This document shows, in pieces, positions 8,512-17,286 of a stretch of DNA of 64,000 nucleotides. The DNA comes from Tunturibacter empetritectus. Lineage in GTDB: Bacteria > Acidobacteriota > Terriglobia > Terriglobales > Acidobacteriaceae. The notes beneath the pieces are model-generated. The model saw only the letters and a program-made list of their open reading frames with translations, made no database searches and was not told where the DNA came from. How positions within the stretch are numbered: the first letter of the stretch is position 1; each line of letters opens with the position of its first letter. The stretch covers positions 558,001 to 622,000 of the forward strand of contig NZ_CP132932.1 in assembly GCF_040358985.1 (NCBI RefSeq). Direction: 5' to 3'. A program made the translations under genes and the position numbers.

Positions 8512-10005
8512 TTATGCACCAACCAGCTCTTCCTTCTTCACAATGTCTTCAATCTTGCGTCCGATAGCCTTGGCAACACCTTCGCCATACTTCGGATCGC
8601 ACTTGTAGAAGTGATTGATCTGCAGGTCCTGAATCCGCGTCTCGACCTTACCCAGGCCGGCCGCGATATTCCCGCACAGCCGCTCCTGCGCATCCGGTGT
8701 CATCAGGCGGAACAGGTTCCCCGGCTGCGTGTAGTAGTCGCCATCATGCTCACGATGGTCGTACCGTCCCACGGTCGCCGTGTTGTAGGTCACAGGACGC
8801 TCAAGATACTTCTTATCCTGCGTCGGTCCGCCAAAGCTGTTGGGCTCATAGTTCGGACCACTGCCGCCGTTCTCACCGTAGCGCATGCTGCCATCACGGT
8901 TGTACGTGCTGTACGGGCACTTCGGCTCGTTGATCGGAAGGAGGTTGTAGTTCACTCCGATGCGATACCGGTGTGCATCCGGATAGCTGATCAAACGGCC
9001 CTGCAACATCTTGTCCGGCGAAAAGCCCATGCCCGGAGCAACGTTCTTCGGATCAAACGCCGCCTGCTCAACCTCAGCAAAATAATTCTTCGGATTGCGG
9101 TTCAACTCCAGCTCGCCGATCTCGATCACAGGATAGTCCGCATGTGGCCAGATCTTCGTCAGGTCAAACGGATTGATGTGGTAAGTCTCCGCTTCAGCTT
9201 CTGGCATGATCTGAATCTGCACCGTCCACTTGGGAAAGTCGCCCTTCTCGATCGAGCGGAAGAGATCGCTCTGCGAGTGATCCATATCCACAGACTTCAT
9301 GTGGTCGGCCTCTTCGCGAGTGAAGTTCTTAATCCCCTGCTTCGTCTTGAAGTGGTACTTCACATAGAACAGCTCGTTCTTCGCATTGATCAGCGAAAAC
9401 GTGTGGCTGCCGTATCCATTCAAATGGCGATAGCCATCCGGAGTACCGCGATCCGAAAACAGAATCGTAACCTGGTGCAGGCTCTCCGGCGAAAGCGACC
9501 AGAAATCCCACATCATCTTCGGCGACTTCAGGTTCGTCTCCGGATCACGCTTCTGCGTATGAATGAAATCGCCAAACTTCAGAGGATCGCGGATAAAAAA
9601 CACCGGCGTATTGTTGCCCACCAGATCCCAGTTGCCCTCTTCCGTGTAGAACTTCAGCGCAAACCCACGCGGATCGCGCTCAGAGTCAGCCGACCCCTTC
9701 TCGCCGCCAACGGTCGAAAACCGCAGGAACGTCGGGGTCTTCTTCCCCTTCTCAAACACCTTCGCGGTCGTGTACTTCGCCATATCAGGGTGAGTACAGG
9801 TAAAGGTGCCATGCGCCGCCGAACCCTTCGCATGAACCACACGCTCGGGAACACGCTCACGATTGAAGTGCGCCATCTTTTCAAACAGCAAATAATCTTC
9901 AAACACGATCGGTCCACGATTGCCCACCGTGATGGAGTTCTGGTTATCGCCAACCGGTCGCCCGGCATCGGTAGTCATTTGCTTGCTCTTCAGATCTTCT
10001 GCCAT
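8512..10005 (-). CDS. katA: Haem catalase (small-subunit, clade 3 type)
   Basis: 497 residues. It splits hydrogen peroxide to water and oxygen in the cytoplasm. The catalytic histidine lies in [12 protein letters not shown] (about H58), with the conserved substrate-channel block [35 protein letters not shown] and the proximal haem tyrosine region [12 protein letters not shown] are both present, so the enzyme should be active. The length fits small-subunit catalases without a C-terminal flavodoxin-like domain. It lies 33 bases after the PerR-type gene on the same strand and so is probably co-transcribed from the operator-bearing promoter upstream of perR. Confidence 0.95.
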   Translation of the reverse strand: MAEDLKSKQMTTDAGRPVGDNQNSITVGNRGPIVFEDYLLFEKMAHFNRERVPERVVHAKGSAAHGTFTCTHPDMAKYTTAKVFEKGKKTPTFLRFSTVGGEKGSADSERDPRGFALKFYTEEGNWDLVGNNTPVFFIRDPLKFGDFIHTQKRDPETNLKSPKMMWDFWSLSPESLHQVTILFSDRGTPDGYRHLNGYGSHTFSLINAKNELFYVKYHFKTKQGIKNFTREEADHMKSVDMDHSQSDLFRSIEKGDFPKWTVQIQIMPEAEAETYHINPFDLTKIWPHADYPVIEIGELELNRNPKNYFAEVEQAAFDPKNVAPGMGFSPDKMLQGRLISYPDAHRYRIGVNYNLLPINEPKCPYSTYNRDGSMRYGENGGSGPNYEPNSFGGPTQDKKYLERPVTYNTATVGRYDHREHDGDYYTQPGNLFRLMTPDAQERLCGNIAAGLGKVETRIQDLQINHFYKCDPKYGEGVAKAIGRKIEDIVKKEELVGA

Positions 10006-10038
10006 AGTTCACCTCTTACCACTCGTTAGGAAATCGCC

Positions 10039-10467
10039 CTAAGCCTGCTGGCACTTCGCACAAATGCCAATCACATCCACTGCATACCGCTCCACGAGAA
10101 ATCCGCCAGGCAGTCTGTCCTGCTTCGACACCAGCCCAAGCTCTTTTTCTCCAATGTCGGTAATCGCCTTACACTTTGAGCACACCATGTGGTGATGCGA
10201 TTCATCGTTCATCTCCACGCGCAGCGAGCCATGATGCAGGCTCACCTCGCGAAAGACGCCGCTCTCCACAAACAGATGTATGTTTTTGTAAACGGTAGCC
10301 AGCGAGATTGCCGGCACCTTCTTCTTAACCTGCGCATAGACCTCTTCCGGACTCGGATGGCCATGCATCGTCTTCATCACTTCGTACAAGACCTGCCGTT
10401 GGTGAGTCACAGCGATGCCGTTCTCCTGGCAGAGCTCGCGAAACGATCTGGCCTCGTTCACCAACAT
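10039..10467 (-). CDS. perR: Fur-family peroxide regulator, PerR-like
   Basis: 142 residues. A winged helix occupies the first 80 residues (THQRQVLYEVM, SLATVYKNIHLFVESG). The structural zinc site is CSKC (96-99) and CAKC (136-139). Residues at the regulatory metal site of Bacillus PerR are matched by H37, an acidic residue at 88-89, H91, H93 and D104, which supports peroxide sensing by metal-catalysed histidine oxidation rather than plain iron sensing. It is followed 33 bases later by katA. An inverted repeat overlapping its promoter suggests autoregulation. Confidence 0.88.
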   Translation of the reverse strand: MLVNEARSFRELCQENGIAVTHQRQVLYEVMKTMHGHPSPEEVYAQVKKKVPAISLATVYKNIHLFVESGVFREVSLHHGSLRVEMNDESHHHMVCSKCKAITDIGEKELGLVSKQDRLPGGFLVERYAVDVIGICAKCQQA

Positions 10468-10473
10468 GAGACG

Positions 10474-10503
10474 AGTATAAACGATAAAGATTATCGTCCG
10501 ATA
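10474..10503 (-). promoter_or_regulatory. perR-katA promoter with Fur/PerR-type operator
   Basis: On the minus strand a TATACT -10 element (complement of 10474-10479) lies just downstream of a perfect inverted repeat ACGATAA-AGA-TTATCGT (10481-10497). A second partial repeat, TATCG-TC-CGATA, overlaps it at 10492-10503. The 17-base repeat falls in the -35/-10 spacer, where a bound PerR dimer would block RNA polymerase. Confidence 0.65.
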
Positions 10504-10543
10504 AATTTAGTTATCCACAGAAGAGGAATCTTTTGACCCAAAT

Positions 10544-10975
10544 CTAGTTCAGCCGCTCCGTCTTGCCGAACCGTGAATCCAGGGGCTTTCTCCCATCAAA
10601 CCCCTCCTCCTCGGTGTGCCAATGGGCAATCGTCGGCTCGCCCAGCTTCCAGCAGAGCAACACTGTTCTCCCATCCATCACATAAGGAAAGTCCAGCAAC
10701 CCCTCCTCGAGATCCTTCACCTGCACCCCGATCGAGTCGATCTCAGACAGCGTATCCTTGGCCACCTGCACTGCCTTATCCCGCTCCGCTCGGCGTCGAG
10801 CCGCGACGCTCACATCCACATGCATCCCACCCGAGAGAAAGATCCTATGGCTCAACTGCTGCATCTCGTACTCAAACTCCGCGGCCCGGGCCTGTCCCTC
10901 CCGAGCCTTTCTCAGCAGAGCCTCTACTACCGGCAGCAACGTCTGTGCCTCGCCCAACGTAAACGTCTTACTCAA
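10544..10975 (-). CDS. DUF2203-family protein
   Basis: About 143 residues from a TTG start at 10975 that overlaps the nadA stop (TTGA) and has GGAG about 9 bases upstream. A GTG at 11017 in the same frame would add 14 residues but lacks a ribosome-binding site. The protein starts KTFTLGEAQTLLPVVEALL, then a charged helix, and ends with the diagnostic DUF2203 part ending in WKLGEPTIAHWHTEEEGFDG. Members are small cytoplasmic proteins of unknown function. Overlap with nadA implies co-translation, but no link to NAD synthesis is established. Confidence 0.75.
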   Translation of the reverse strand: MSKTFTLGEAQTLLPVVEALLRKAREGQARAAEFEYEMQQLSHRIFLSGGMHVDVSVAARRRAERDKAVQVAKDTLSEIDSIGVQVKDLEEGLLDFPYVMDGRTVLLCWKLGEPTIAHWHTEEEGFDGRKPLDSRFGKTERLN

Positions 10976-12126
10976 ATCCTGATCTCCAGCATCCTGTCCA
11001 GCGCAACACGCGCCCACTGCTTCACATCATCATCCACCTTGATGCGATTCACAACCCGTCCCTCAACCAGATTCTCCAGAGCCCACGCCAGATGCTGCGG
11101 CGAAATTCTATACATCGTCGTGCACAGGCAGCCCGAGTCATCGAGCGTAATCACCCGCTTGCCCAGCGGCGCAAACCGCTTCGCCAGCCGGTTGACGAGG
11201 TGAATCTCCGTCCCAACCGCAAAACTCGAACCCTCCGGCGCACGCTCAATCGCCTGAATAATGTGCTCGGTCGAACCCACATCATCGGCCTTCTGGCAGA
11301 CCTCCCACCGGCACTCCGGGTGCACGATCACCTGCATCCCCGGCTCCTCCCGGCGCACGCGATCGACATGCTCCGGCAGAAACCTCTGATGCACCGAGCA
11401 GTGTCCCTTCCACAGAATCACCTTCGCCGCCTTCAGCCGGTCGGGGCTAACTCCGCCATTAATCTGATATGGATCCCAGACCACCATCTCGCTTAGCGGA
11501 ATCCCCATCGCAAACGCGGTGTTCCGTCCCAGATGTTGATCCGGCAGAAAGAGAATCTTCCCCGCACGTGCAAACGCCCACTCAAAGACGCCACGAGCGT
11601 TCGAAGACGTACACACCAACCCACCCCGCTCGCCGCAGAAAGCCTTAATCGCAGCAGCCGAGTTCATATAAGTCAGAGGAATCAACCCACCCGAAGCCTC
11701 ATCGGTAATGCCCGCGCGCTCCAACGAATCCCAGCAGTCTTCCACCTGCCCGATCTCCGCCATATCGGCCATCGAGCAGCCCGCATTCAAGTCCGGCAGA
11801 ATCACCTGCTGCCACGGCCGCCCCAGCACATCCGCCGTCTCAGCCATAAAGTGCACGCCGCAAAAGAGCATGTACTTCGCATCCGTCTCGGCGGCGACCT
11901 TCGAAAGCTTGTAGCTGTCCCCGGTAAAGTCCGCAAAACGAATTACCTCATCTCGCTGATAATGATGGCCGAGCAAAACAACATCTTTGCCTAGCTTCTC
12001 GCGCGCAGCAGCGATCCGGGCGTCCATCGTATGGTCTGGCTGTGAAAGGTAGTTGTCTAAAGAACACGAATCTGCAACGTTCTCCGCCACGGCCGCAGCC
12101 GGTGCGATCTCCAATAGTCCGTTCAA
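10972..12126 (-). CDS. nadA: Quinolinate synthase
   Basis: 384 residues. It condenses iminoaspartate (from NadB, encoded at 18934-20520) with dihydroxyacetone phosphate to quinolinate, the first dedicated steps of NAD synthesis, using a [4Fe-4S] cluster. Seen: LLGHHYQRDEV (about 51-61), FADFTGDSYKLS, FCGVHFMAE, NAGCSMAD with a cluster cysteine near 117, VHPECRWEV with the second, and DSGCLCTTMYRI with the third. The start is a TTG preceded by GGAG at a good spacing. The next in-frame ATG (12027) would remove 33 poorly conserved residues. Confidence 0.93.
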   Translation of the reverse strand: MNGLLEIAPAAAVAENVADSCSLDNYLSQPDHTMDARIAAAREKLGKDVVLLGHHYQRDEVIRFADFTGDSYKLSKVAAETDAKYMLFCGVHFMAETADVLGRPWQQVILPDLNAGCSMADMAEIGQVEDCWDSLERAGITDEASGGLIPLTYMNSAAAIKAFCGERGGLVCTSSNARGVFEWAFARAGKILFLPDQHLGRNTAFAMGIPLSEMVVWDPYQINGGVSPDRLKAAKVILWKGHCSVHQRFLPEHVDRVRREEPGMQVIVHPECRWEVCQKADDVGSTEHIIQAIERAPEGSSFAVGTEIHLVNRLAKRFAPLGKRVITLDDSGCLCTTMYRISPQHLAWALENLVEGRVVNRIKVDDDVKQWARVALDRMLEIRI

Positions 12127-12471
12127 AGTACTCCGCCTTCAGTCTCACAAGGTCGTCTGGCACCGGCTAGGCCGATACCGTCTTTTCGCCTCTGAGACGG
12201 GGATGTTGAAAGCATGCACTGCTTGAGTCGCAGTGGATTCACTGTGCCGGTCTCAAACCGTCACCCAACCCACGGGGGTGTTGCAACTCCTACCACTTCA
12301 TCACTCGTGATCCGTCAGATCACTCGTTCGTACAATTAGACACACTCTCGAATCAAAAGATGCGCTTTTCTTCGAACGATCCTGCTGCCTACACTGGAAA
12401 TCTTACAACAGCATCAAAGCGCTCCATCCATTTGTTCCACCAACACGTAAGCCGTATCATGGGATTGACTT
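12127..12471. other. Intergenic region between divergent nadA and tatB
   Basis: 345 bases holding the promoters of two divergent transcription units. No coding frame, repeat-family member, riboswitch motif or strong hairpin was recognised by eye. Promoter elements could not be fixed with confidence. Confidence 0.4.
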
Positions 12472-13032
12472 ATGCCTAGCTTTCAGGACAGCGCCGTCAT
12501 CTTCTTCCTCGCCCTGCTTCTCTTCGGCCCGAAGAAGCTGCCCGAGCTCGCCCGCCAACTGGGTAAGCTCATGGCCGAGTTCCGTCGTGCCTCCAACGAA
12601 TTTCGCATGCAGATGGAAGACGAGCTCCGCGTCGCTGACCAGGAAGAGCAGCGAAAAAAGATCGCCGCCATGGAGGCCGCCGCCCCCGTCTCCCCAGTTA
12701 TAGCCACACCAGCCATTACCGCACCCGTCATAGCCGACGGCGAGAACACCATCGCACCGCCCGCACTCACCGAAGCCTCCACCTCCGACGTAACCCCCGA
12801 GCGCATCGCCCAGCTCACCCAGGAGTTGGTGGAAGACCACCCACACATGCCGCCCGCGATTCCCGCGCCGCTTCCCATTGCAACCTCCGGTGACCTCAAT
12901 CTCATGCCACCCTCCACCGGCCTTCCTGTCAGCAACTCGGCCCTCTCGCCTGTCCTAGACGCCATCCCCCACGCCACCGAGCCTGAACCAGCAGCCGAAG
13001 TAGTCACCAGCGAGGCCACCCACCATGGCTGA
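12472..13032 (+). CDS. tatB: Twin-arginine translocase subunit TatB (TatA/B family)
   Basis: 186 residues. One N-terminal membrane helix (about 7-21, VIFFLALLLFGPKKL) with the family FGP hinge is followed by the amphipathic helix PELARQLGKLMAEFRRASNEF. A long Ala/Pro/Thr-rich tail from about residue 70 is presumably disordered. Length and the extended helix favour TatB, which forms the substrate-receptor complex with TatC, but TatA/TatB cannot be separated with certainty by eye. It overlaps tatC by 8 bases. No second TatA-type gene is seen in the window. Confidence 0.85.
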   Translation: MPSFQDSAVIFFLALLLFGPKKLPELARQLGKLMAEFRRASNEFRMQMEDELRVADQEEQRKKIAAMEAAAPVSPVIATPAITAPVIADGENTIAPPALTEASTSDVTPERIAQLTQELVEDHPHMPPAIPAPLPIATSGDLNLMPPSTGLPVSNSALSPVLDAIPHATEPEPAAEVVTSEATHHG

Positions 13033-13813
13033 TCTGGTCGACAGCGTTCGCGCCGCAGTCACCGACCGCGCCGAACTCCCCGGCATGAGCCTGATGGAGC
13101 ATCTCACCGAGCTCCGCAAGCGCCTCATCCATGCCACCGTCTATCTGCTCATCGGATTCGCCGTTGCCTACGCCTTTCACGAGCGGCTCTACGGCCTCGT
13201 CCAGAAACCACTCGACGACCTCCACATCGCACTCAACTTCACCCACCCCACCGACGGTCTCAATCTCTACCTCAAGACCGCCCTGCTGGGTGGCGCGATC
13301 CTAGCCTCGCCCTTCATCCTCTACCAGCTCTGGCTCTTCATCTCGCCCGGCATGTACGCCAACGAGAAGCGCTACGTATTTCCCTTCATGGGCGCGACCA
13401 TCGGTCTCTTCATGGCGGGAGCGTGGTTCGGCTATCACTGGGTGCTCCCCGGCGCCATCAAAGTCCTCGTCCTGGACTTCGGCAAGAGATTCCACCCCAT
13501 CCTCACCATCGAGGACTACACCCAGTTCTTCCTCGCCGTCATACTCGGCCTCGGCATCTGCTTCGAACTGCCAATCCTCATCTTCTTCCTCTCGCTCTTC
13601 GGCATCGTCGACGCCAAGTTCCTCATCAAGCACATCCGCTACGCCATTCTCGTCATCTTCCTCATCTCGGCCATCATCTGTCCGTTGCCCGACCCCTTCA
13701 GCATGATCCTCTTCGCCAGTCCCATGCTCGTTCTCTATCTGCTCGGCGTAGGCGTCGCGTACTTTGTCCATCCATCCCGTCGCAAACCCAAAGAGGCCAG
13801 TAAAGCCGCATGA
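13025..13813 (+). CDS. tatC: Twin-arginine translocase subunit TatC
   Basis: 262 residues, six membrane helices. The N-terminal cytoplasmic motif LMEHLTELRKRL (about 23-34), which recognises the twin-arginine signal, is intact, as is the family region GLGICFELPILIFFLSLFGIV. It is translated from a start overlapping tatB, and its own stop overlaps the next gene as ATGA. Likely substrates in this window are the Rieske protein (54690) and the M24 peptidase (60569), both with an RR-x-F-L signal. Confidence 0.95.
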   Translation: MADLVDSVRAAVTDRAELPGMSLMEHLTELRKRLIHATVYLLIGFAVAYAFHERLYGLVQKPLDDLHIALNFTHPTDGLNLYLKTALLGGAILASPFILYQLWLFISPGMYANEKRYVFPFMGATIGLFMAGAWFGYHWVLPGAIKVLVLDFGKRFHPILTIEDYTQFFLAVILGLGICFELPILIFFLSLFGIVDAKFLIKHIRYAILVIFLISAIICPLPDPFSMILFASPMLVLYLLGVGVAYFVHPSRRKPKEASKAA

Positions 13814-14760
13814 CCCGACGCCGACCACTTTTCCTCGCGCTGCTTCTCGCCTTCCTTGCATCTGCAATCAATGCCCCAAAAGCTAACGCCCAGAGAGCCG
13901 CCTCCCCTCAATTCAGCGGACAAGCTGCCTACAACCTCACCAAACAGCTCCTCGACGTAGCTCCCAAACGCTTCAACGGCTCTCCCGGCCACGCCAAGGC
14001 CGAAGAGTTCCTCAAGCAGCACTTCGCCCCGGAAGCCGCCAAGGGAAACTTCGTCGCCGACACCTTCACCGCCACCACCCCCGCCGGCCTCCAGACGATG
14101 ACCAACTACATCGCCAAATTTCCAGGCAAAAAAGACGGCATCATCGTCCTCGTCTCTCACTACGAGACCAACTACTACCTTCGCGACATCGATTTTTACG
14201 GCGCGAACGACGGCGCAGCCACCAGCGCATTGCTCATCGAAATCGCCAGCGTCCTCCGAGCCCACCCGCCCGAGGGCTACTCCATCTGGCTCGTCTTTGA
14301 CGACGGAGAAGAGTCCGTCAGCGGCAAGTGGTCCACCGCCGACTCCCTCTATGGCACCCGTCACCTCGCCGCCAAATGGTCCCAGGACGGCACCCTCTCC
14401 AAAATGAAAGCTCTCCTAGTCGCCGACATGATCGCCGACAAGGATCTCAACATTGACTACGTAGAAAACTCCACCCCGTGGCTGCTCGACCTGCTAAAAG
14501 TCGCCGCCAAAAACACCGGCCACTCCGCCAGCATCTTCAAATACCGCGAGGCCGAAGAAGATGATCATCTCCCGTTCGCGGCACGCGGCGTACCTGTCCT
14601 CGATGTGATCGACGCCCACTACGGCGCCTTCACCGCAGCCCTCCCCGACGGCTACCACCACACCGACAAGGACACCCTCGACAAGATCAGCGCCCATTCC
14701 CTGCAGATCTCCGGCGACATCTTCCTCGAGATGATCCGCTTAATCAACCAGCGCCCCTAA
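13810..14760 (+). CDS. M28-family secreted enzyme, glutaminyl-cyclase-like
   Basis: 316 residues with a signal peptide (about 1-28). The M28 zinc-site pattern reads SHYET (H117), GANDGAATS (Asp near 134), WLVFDDGEES (acidic pair near 167-168) and a C-terminal His region DGYHHTDKD. The FDDGEE variant and spacing resemble glutaminyl-peptide cyclotransferases, which form N-terminal pyroglutamate, more than broad aminopeptidases, but the two groups share the fold. The ATGA overlap with tatC makes it part of the tat operon, which hints that it may work on exported proteins (inference). Confidence 0.75.
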   Translation: MTRRRPLFLALLLAFLASAINAPKANAQRAASPQFSGQAAYNLTKQLLDVAPKRFNGSPGHAKAEEFLKQHFAPEAAKGNFVADTFTATTPAGLQTMTNYIAKFPGKKDGIIVLVSHYETNYYLRDIDFYGANDGAATSALLIEIASVLRAHPPEGYSIWLVFDDGEESVSGKWSTADSLYGTRHLAAKWSQDGTLSKMKALLVADMIADKDLNIDYVENSTPWLLDLLKVAAKNTGHSASIFKYREAEEDDHLPFAARGVPVLDVIDAHYGAFTAALPDGYHHTDKDTLDKISAHSLQISGDIFLEMIRLINQRP

Positions 14761-14768
14761 AAGATAGT

Positions 14769-14978
14769 GTCCTGCCGGACGGCCCTCCTGCGCGGAGGGC
14801 GGTCACTTCGTGACTCGTATACCTTGTCGCGGTGAGCCGTAGATGCCGGTCCTCCCGTTGGTCGGGATGAAAATCTTATTCCGACCAACGGGAGGGCGCA
14901 TATCTTTCACTAACCCGAGGAAAGGTATACACGTCACGAAGTGACCGCGCCGCGCGTAGCGGGCCCGTCCGGCAGGAC
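14769..14978. repeat. Family A nested palindromic repeat, copy A2 (full)
   Basis: 210 bases with the same inverted ends as A1. The left arm variable stem is CCTCC/GGAGG around TGCGC; the right arm (read inverted) is CCGC/GCGG around TACGC. The centre is the cleanest in the window: CCTCCCGTTGGTCGG pairs with CCGACCAACGGGAGG across about 16 bases. It lies 8 bases after the M28/cyclase stop. Confidence 0.9.
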
Positions 14979-14983
14979 AGTCT

Positions 14984-15526
14984 CTACTTCGTGCAGCTCT
15001 TTCCGTGGTCCCCATGAGCGCCCTTAGCCTTGGCATCAGCCTCAGACATATAAGCGCCTTCCTTCGTCTTGCCGTAGAAGTCCGTCCCATAGCAATGGTA
15101 GACGTTGCTCGACGTATTCACCCACACCAGGCCAGGACCGCCGCCCGCAGCCAGCGGACGAGCCGCAGCCTTCTGCGCTGGAGACATCTTTCCGGACGTA
15201 CCACCCGACGAAGCCGACGCAGATGCAGCCGCAGCCGCGGGTGCAGTTGTCGCCGCAGCAGCAGGAGCAGTTGCCGAAGCGGTCTTGGCCGCAGGTGCAG
15301 CAGCAGGTGCAGCCGCAGCAGCAGCGGGTGCCTTCGCCGTCGAAGCCGCATACCACTCCTTCACCCCCTGGTGTCCCCGGCAAGCCCCGGCTTTACTCGC
15401 AGCCGTCGAGTAGGTTCCGTCCTTGCACATGCCTGTAGATCCCGCTGGTGCCGCTGCCTGAGCCGCAGCCATCTGTGTCCCGACCAGCCCCACCGCAACC
15501 GCCATTAAACACATCGAAATCTTCAT
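14984..15526 (-). CDS. Secreted DUF3761-like protein with Ala-rich linker
   Basis: 180 residues from ATG 15526, chosen because GGAG lies 8 bases upstream and a signal peptide follows (MKISMCLMAVAVGLVGTQMAAA). Two Cys-containing ends, CKDGTYSTAASKAGACRGHQGV (near the N-terminus of the mature form) and NVYHCYGTDFYGKTK...HGKSC at the C-terminus, flank about 75 residues of almost pure Ala/Pro/Ser/Thr. The Cys/Gly pattern resembles DUF3761 proteins. The linker suggests a flexible envelope-spanning or surface-exposed spacer. Function unknown. Confidence 0.65.
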   Translation of the reverse strand: MKISMCLMAVAVGLVGTQMAAAQAAAPAGSTGMCKDGTYSTAASKAGACRGHQGVKEWYAASTAKAPAAAAAAPAAAPAAKTASATAPAAAATTAPAAAAASASASSGGTSGKMSPAQKAAARPLAAGGGPGLVWVNTSSNVYHCYGTDFYGKTKEGAYMSEADAKAKGAHGDHGKSCTK

Positions 15527-15733
15527 AACATCTCCAGTAGTTTGATTTAGGTGGCCCGAATACCGCCAAATCCTACCCCATCGCGCCTCAGCTGTCACCA
15601 AAAACCGCCGAAAACCAGTTCCATCGTCTCGAAAAAACAGACCAATTATCACCCAAACGAGTTACAAACTACTGCATTCGAGGGATAGTCTCCAGGCTAA
15701 CGTTCCCCCTAGTCTTGGCCGATAGGAGGGACC

Positions 15734-15937
15734 ATGCAGACACCATCGTACGCAGACATTCACAACCGATACAGAGAACTCACCACCCGCACCGCTCGTC
15801 AAAACAATGCAGACGGCTTCCTCGAGACCCATCATGTCCTCGATATCGCGCGCAGCCTCTTTCTCTCCTCCCTCCTGTGGATGGCGCTCGCAATTATCGT
15901 CTACACGGTCTACTCCATGGTCGCCGGCGCCCACTAG
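15734..15937 (+). CDS. Small single-helix membrane protein, unknown
   Basis: 67 residues, supported by a perfect GGAGG ribosome-binding site 6 bases upstream of the ATG. The N-terminal 40 residues are polar, with Arg/His/Asn and an amphipathic look, and one membrane helix follows (about 43-64, LFLSSLLWMALAIIVYTVYSMV). It is not recognised. It lies between the DUF3761-like gene (minus) and terC (plus). Confidence 0.55.
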   Translation: MQTPSYADIHNRYRELTTRTARQNNADGFLETHHVLDIARSLFLSSLLWMALAIIVYTVYSMVAGAH

Positions 15938-16064
15938 CCAGCGCTCTGTAGTTGCAATACAGCAGGTAATAGCTCCGTCAAACCCTCCCCAGACGAGCTC
16001 GGCCCCCCAAATTGATCCACCCTCCAGGCAAGCTCCAGCCCGCGCCCTGTAGCATCCAAATGAG

Positions 16065-16985
16065 ATGCTCGCCGCGACCCCCATCAGCCACTGGATAGGT
16101 TTCCACCTCTTCATCCTCATCCTCCTCGGGGCCGAGCTGTTATACGTCCGCCGCCAGGGCCCCTCAAAAACCCAATCCACCTCCGTCGCCGCCACCATCC
16201 TCTGGGTAGCCGCCGCCCTCGCCTTCGCCCTCTTCCTCTTTCGCTCCATGGGCAGCCAGTCCGCAACCCAGTACCTCGCCGGCTATGCCATCGAAGAGTC
16301 GCTCTCCATCGACAATCTCTTCCTCTTCCTCCTCCTCTTCCGCGTCTTCAAGATCGAACCTGCCCATCAGCCCAAAGCTCTCTTCTGGGGAGTCCTTGGC
16401 GCCATCCTCATGCGTGGAGCCTTCATCGCCGCCGGCCTCGGCCTCCTTGCCCGCTTCGAGTGGGTCAGCTACCTCTTCGCTGCGATCCTGCTCCTCGCCG
16501 CCATTCGCCTCGTCCTCCCAGGCGCCGAAAAGCCACAAACCGAGACGCCCCGCTGGATCGCCTGGCTCTCCCGCCTCCACCCCGTTAGCCTCCATCAGGA
16601 CAAGTTCTTCGTCTTCGAGAGCGGCCAGCGCATGATCACCGTTCTCTTCCTCGCCCTCATCGCCATTGAACTCACCGACGTTGTCTTCGCCCTCGACTCC
16701 ATCCCCGCCGTCCTCTCCATCACCCGCCAGCCCTTCCTCGCCTACACCTCGAACATCATGGCCGTCATGGGTCTTCGCTCTCTCTACTTCCTCCTCGCCC
16801 ACCTGCTCGCCAAGCTGCGTTTCCTCCACTACGGCCTCGCCGCGGTCCTCGCCTTCGCAGCCTTCAAAATGCTCGCCGCCCACTGGATCGAGATCGGTCC
16901 CCTGCTCTCGCTCGTCGCGATCGTAGCCATCCTCGGAATCACCATCGCTCTCTCACTCCTCCCAAAAAAGCGCTCCGTGGCCTGA
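16065..16985 (+). CDS. TerC/Alx-family membrane protein
   Basis: 306 residues with about eight membrane helices. The family's acidic intramembrane motifs are present: YAIEESLSIDNLFLFLLLF (about 74-92) and LIAIELTDVVFALDSIPAVL (about 201-220), followed by AYTSNIMAVMGLRSLYFLL. TerC/Alx proteins are implicated in manganese export, tellurite resistance and protection of metalloenzymes during secretion. Alx orthologues are controlled by an alkaline-pH/Mn RNA switch, but no such leader was recognised here. Monocistronic. Confidence 0.88.
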   Translation: MLAATPISHWIGFHLFILILLGAELLYVRRQGPSKTQSTSVAATILWVAAALAFALFLFRSMGSQSATQYLAGYAIEESLSIDNLFLFLLLFRVFKIEPAHQPKALFWGVLGAILMRGAFIAAGLGLLARFEWVSYLFAAILLLAAIRLVLPGAEKPQTETPRWIAWLSRLHPVSLHQDKFFVFESGQRMITVLFLALIAIELTDVVFALDSIPAVLSITRQPFLAYTSNIMAVMGLRSLYFLLAHLLAKLRFLHYGLAAVLAFAAFKMLAAHWIEIGPLLSLVAIVAILGITIALSLLPKKRSVA

Positions 16986-17070
16986 TAAAGCATTGAATTT
17001 ATAGGGAAAATTTGCGTTGCGCGGACTCTTGATAGAGCTGCCGTCGGCGGGAATGGGGTAAATTTGCAGT

Positions 17071-17098
17071 TTTAAGTGGAAAATTTTTTCCACTTAAA
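17071..17098. promoter_or_regulatory. Perfect 13-bp-arm palindrome, candidate activator site
   Basis: TTTAAGTGGAAAA and its exact complement are separated by two bases. It is not followed by a T-run, so it is a poor terminator. It sits about 170 bases upstream of the sigma-54-like promoter, the usual distance for an enhancer-binding activator. Confidence 0.45.
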
Positions 17099-17241
17099 GG
17101 CAGCCGGAGACTAGACTCCGAAAAAAATTCCATACGAACTCAAATCCAAGATCCGCCCTCCGCCGTTATGCGAAATCCTGGCAAGTAGTTCAGAAACACC
17201 GCTAAAACCAGAGTTTCCTATTTCTTGGCGATAAATAGTCT

Positions 17242-17258
17242 TTGGCCAGGGACTTGCA
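17242..17258 (+). promoter_or_regulatory. Sigma-54 (-24/-12) promoter
   Basis: TTGGCCAGGGACTTGCA matches the RpoN consensus with GG (17244-17245) and GC (17256-17257) separated by exactly 10 bases. The start of transcription would be near 17269, just before the AAGGAG ribosome-binding site of the PEP-CTERM gene. Confidence 0.7.
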
Positions 17259-17286
17259 ATAACCACAGGTATAAGGAGTCACACCT

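Larger units (their letters stand above)
16986..17286. other. Regulatory region upstream of the PEP-CTERM gene
   Basis: 301 bases, AT-richer than its surroundings. It contains a 28-base perfect palindrome at 17071-17098, a second short inverted repeat CGGAG-ACTAGA-CTCCG just after it (17105-17120), and a sigma-54-type promoter at 17242-17258. No coding frame. No T-rich terminator for terC is seen. Confidence 0.6.
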
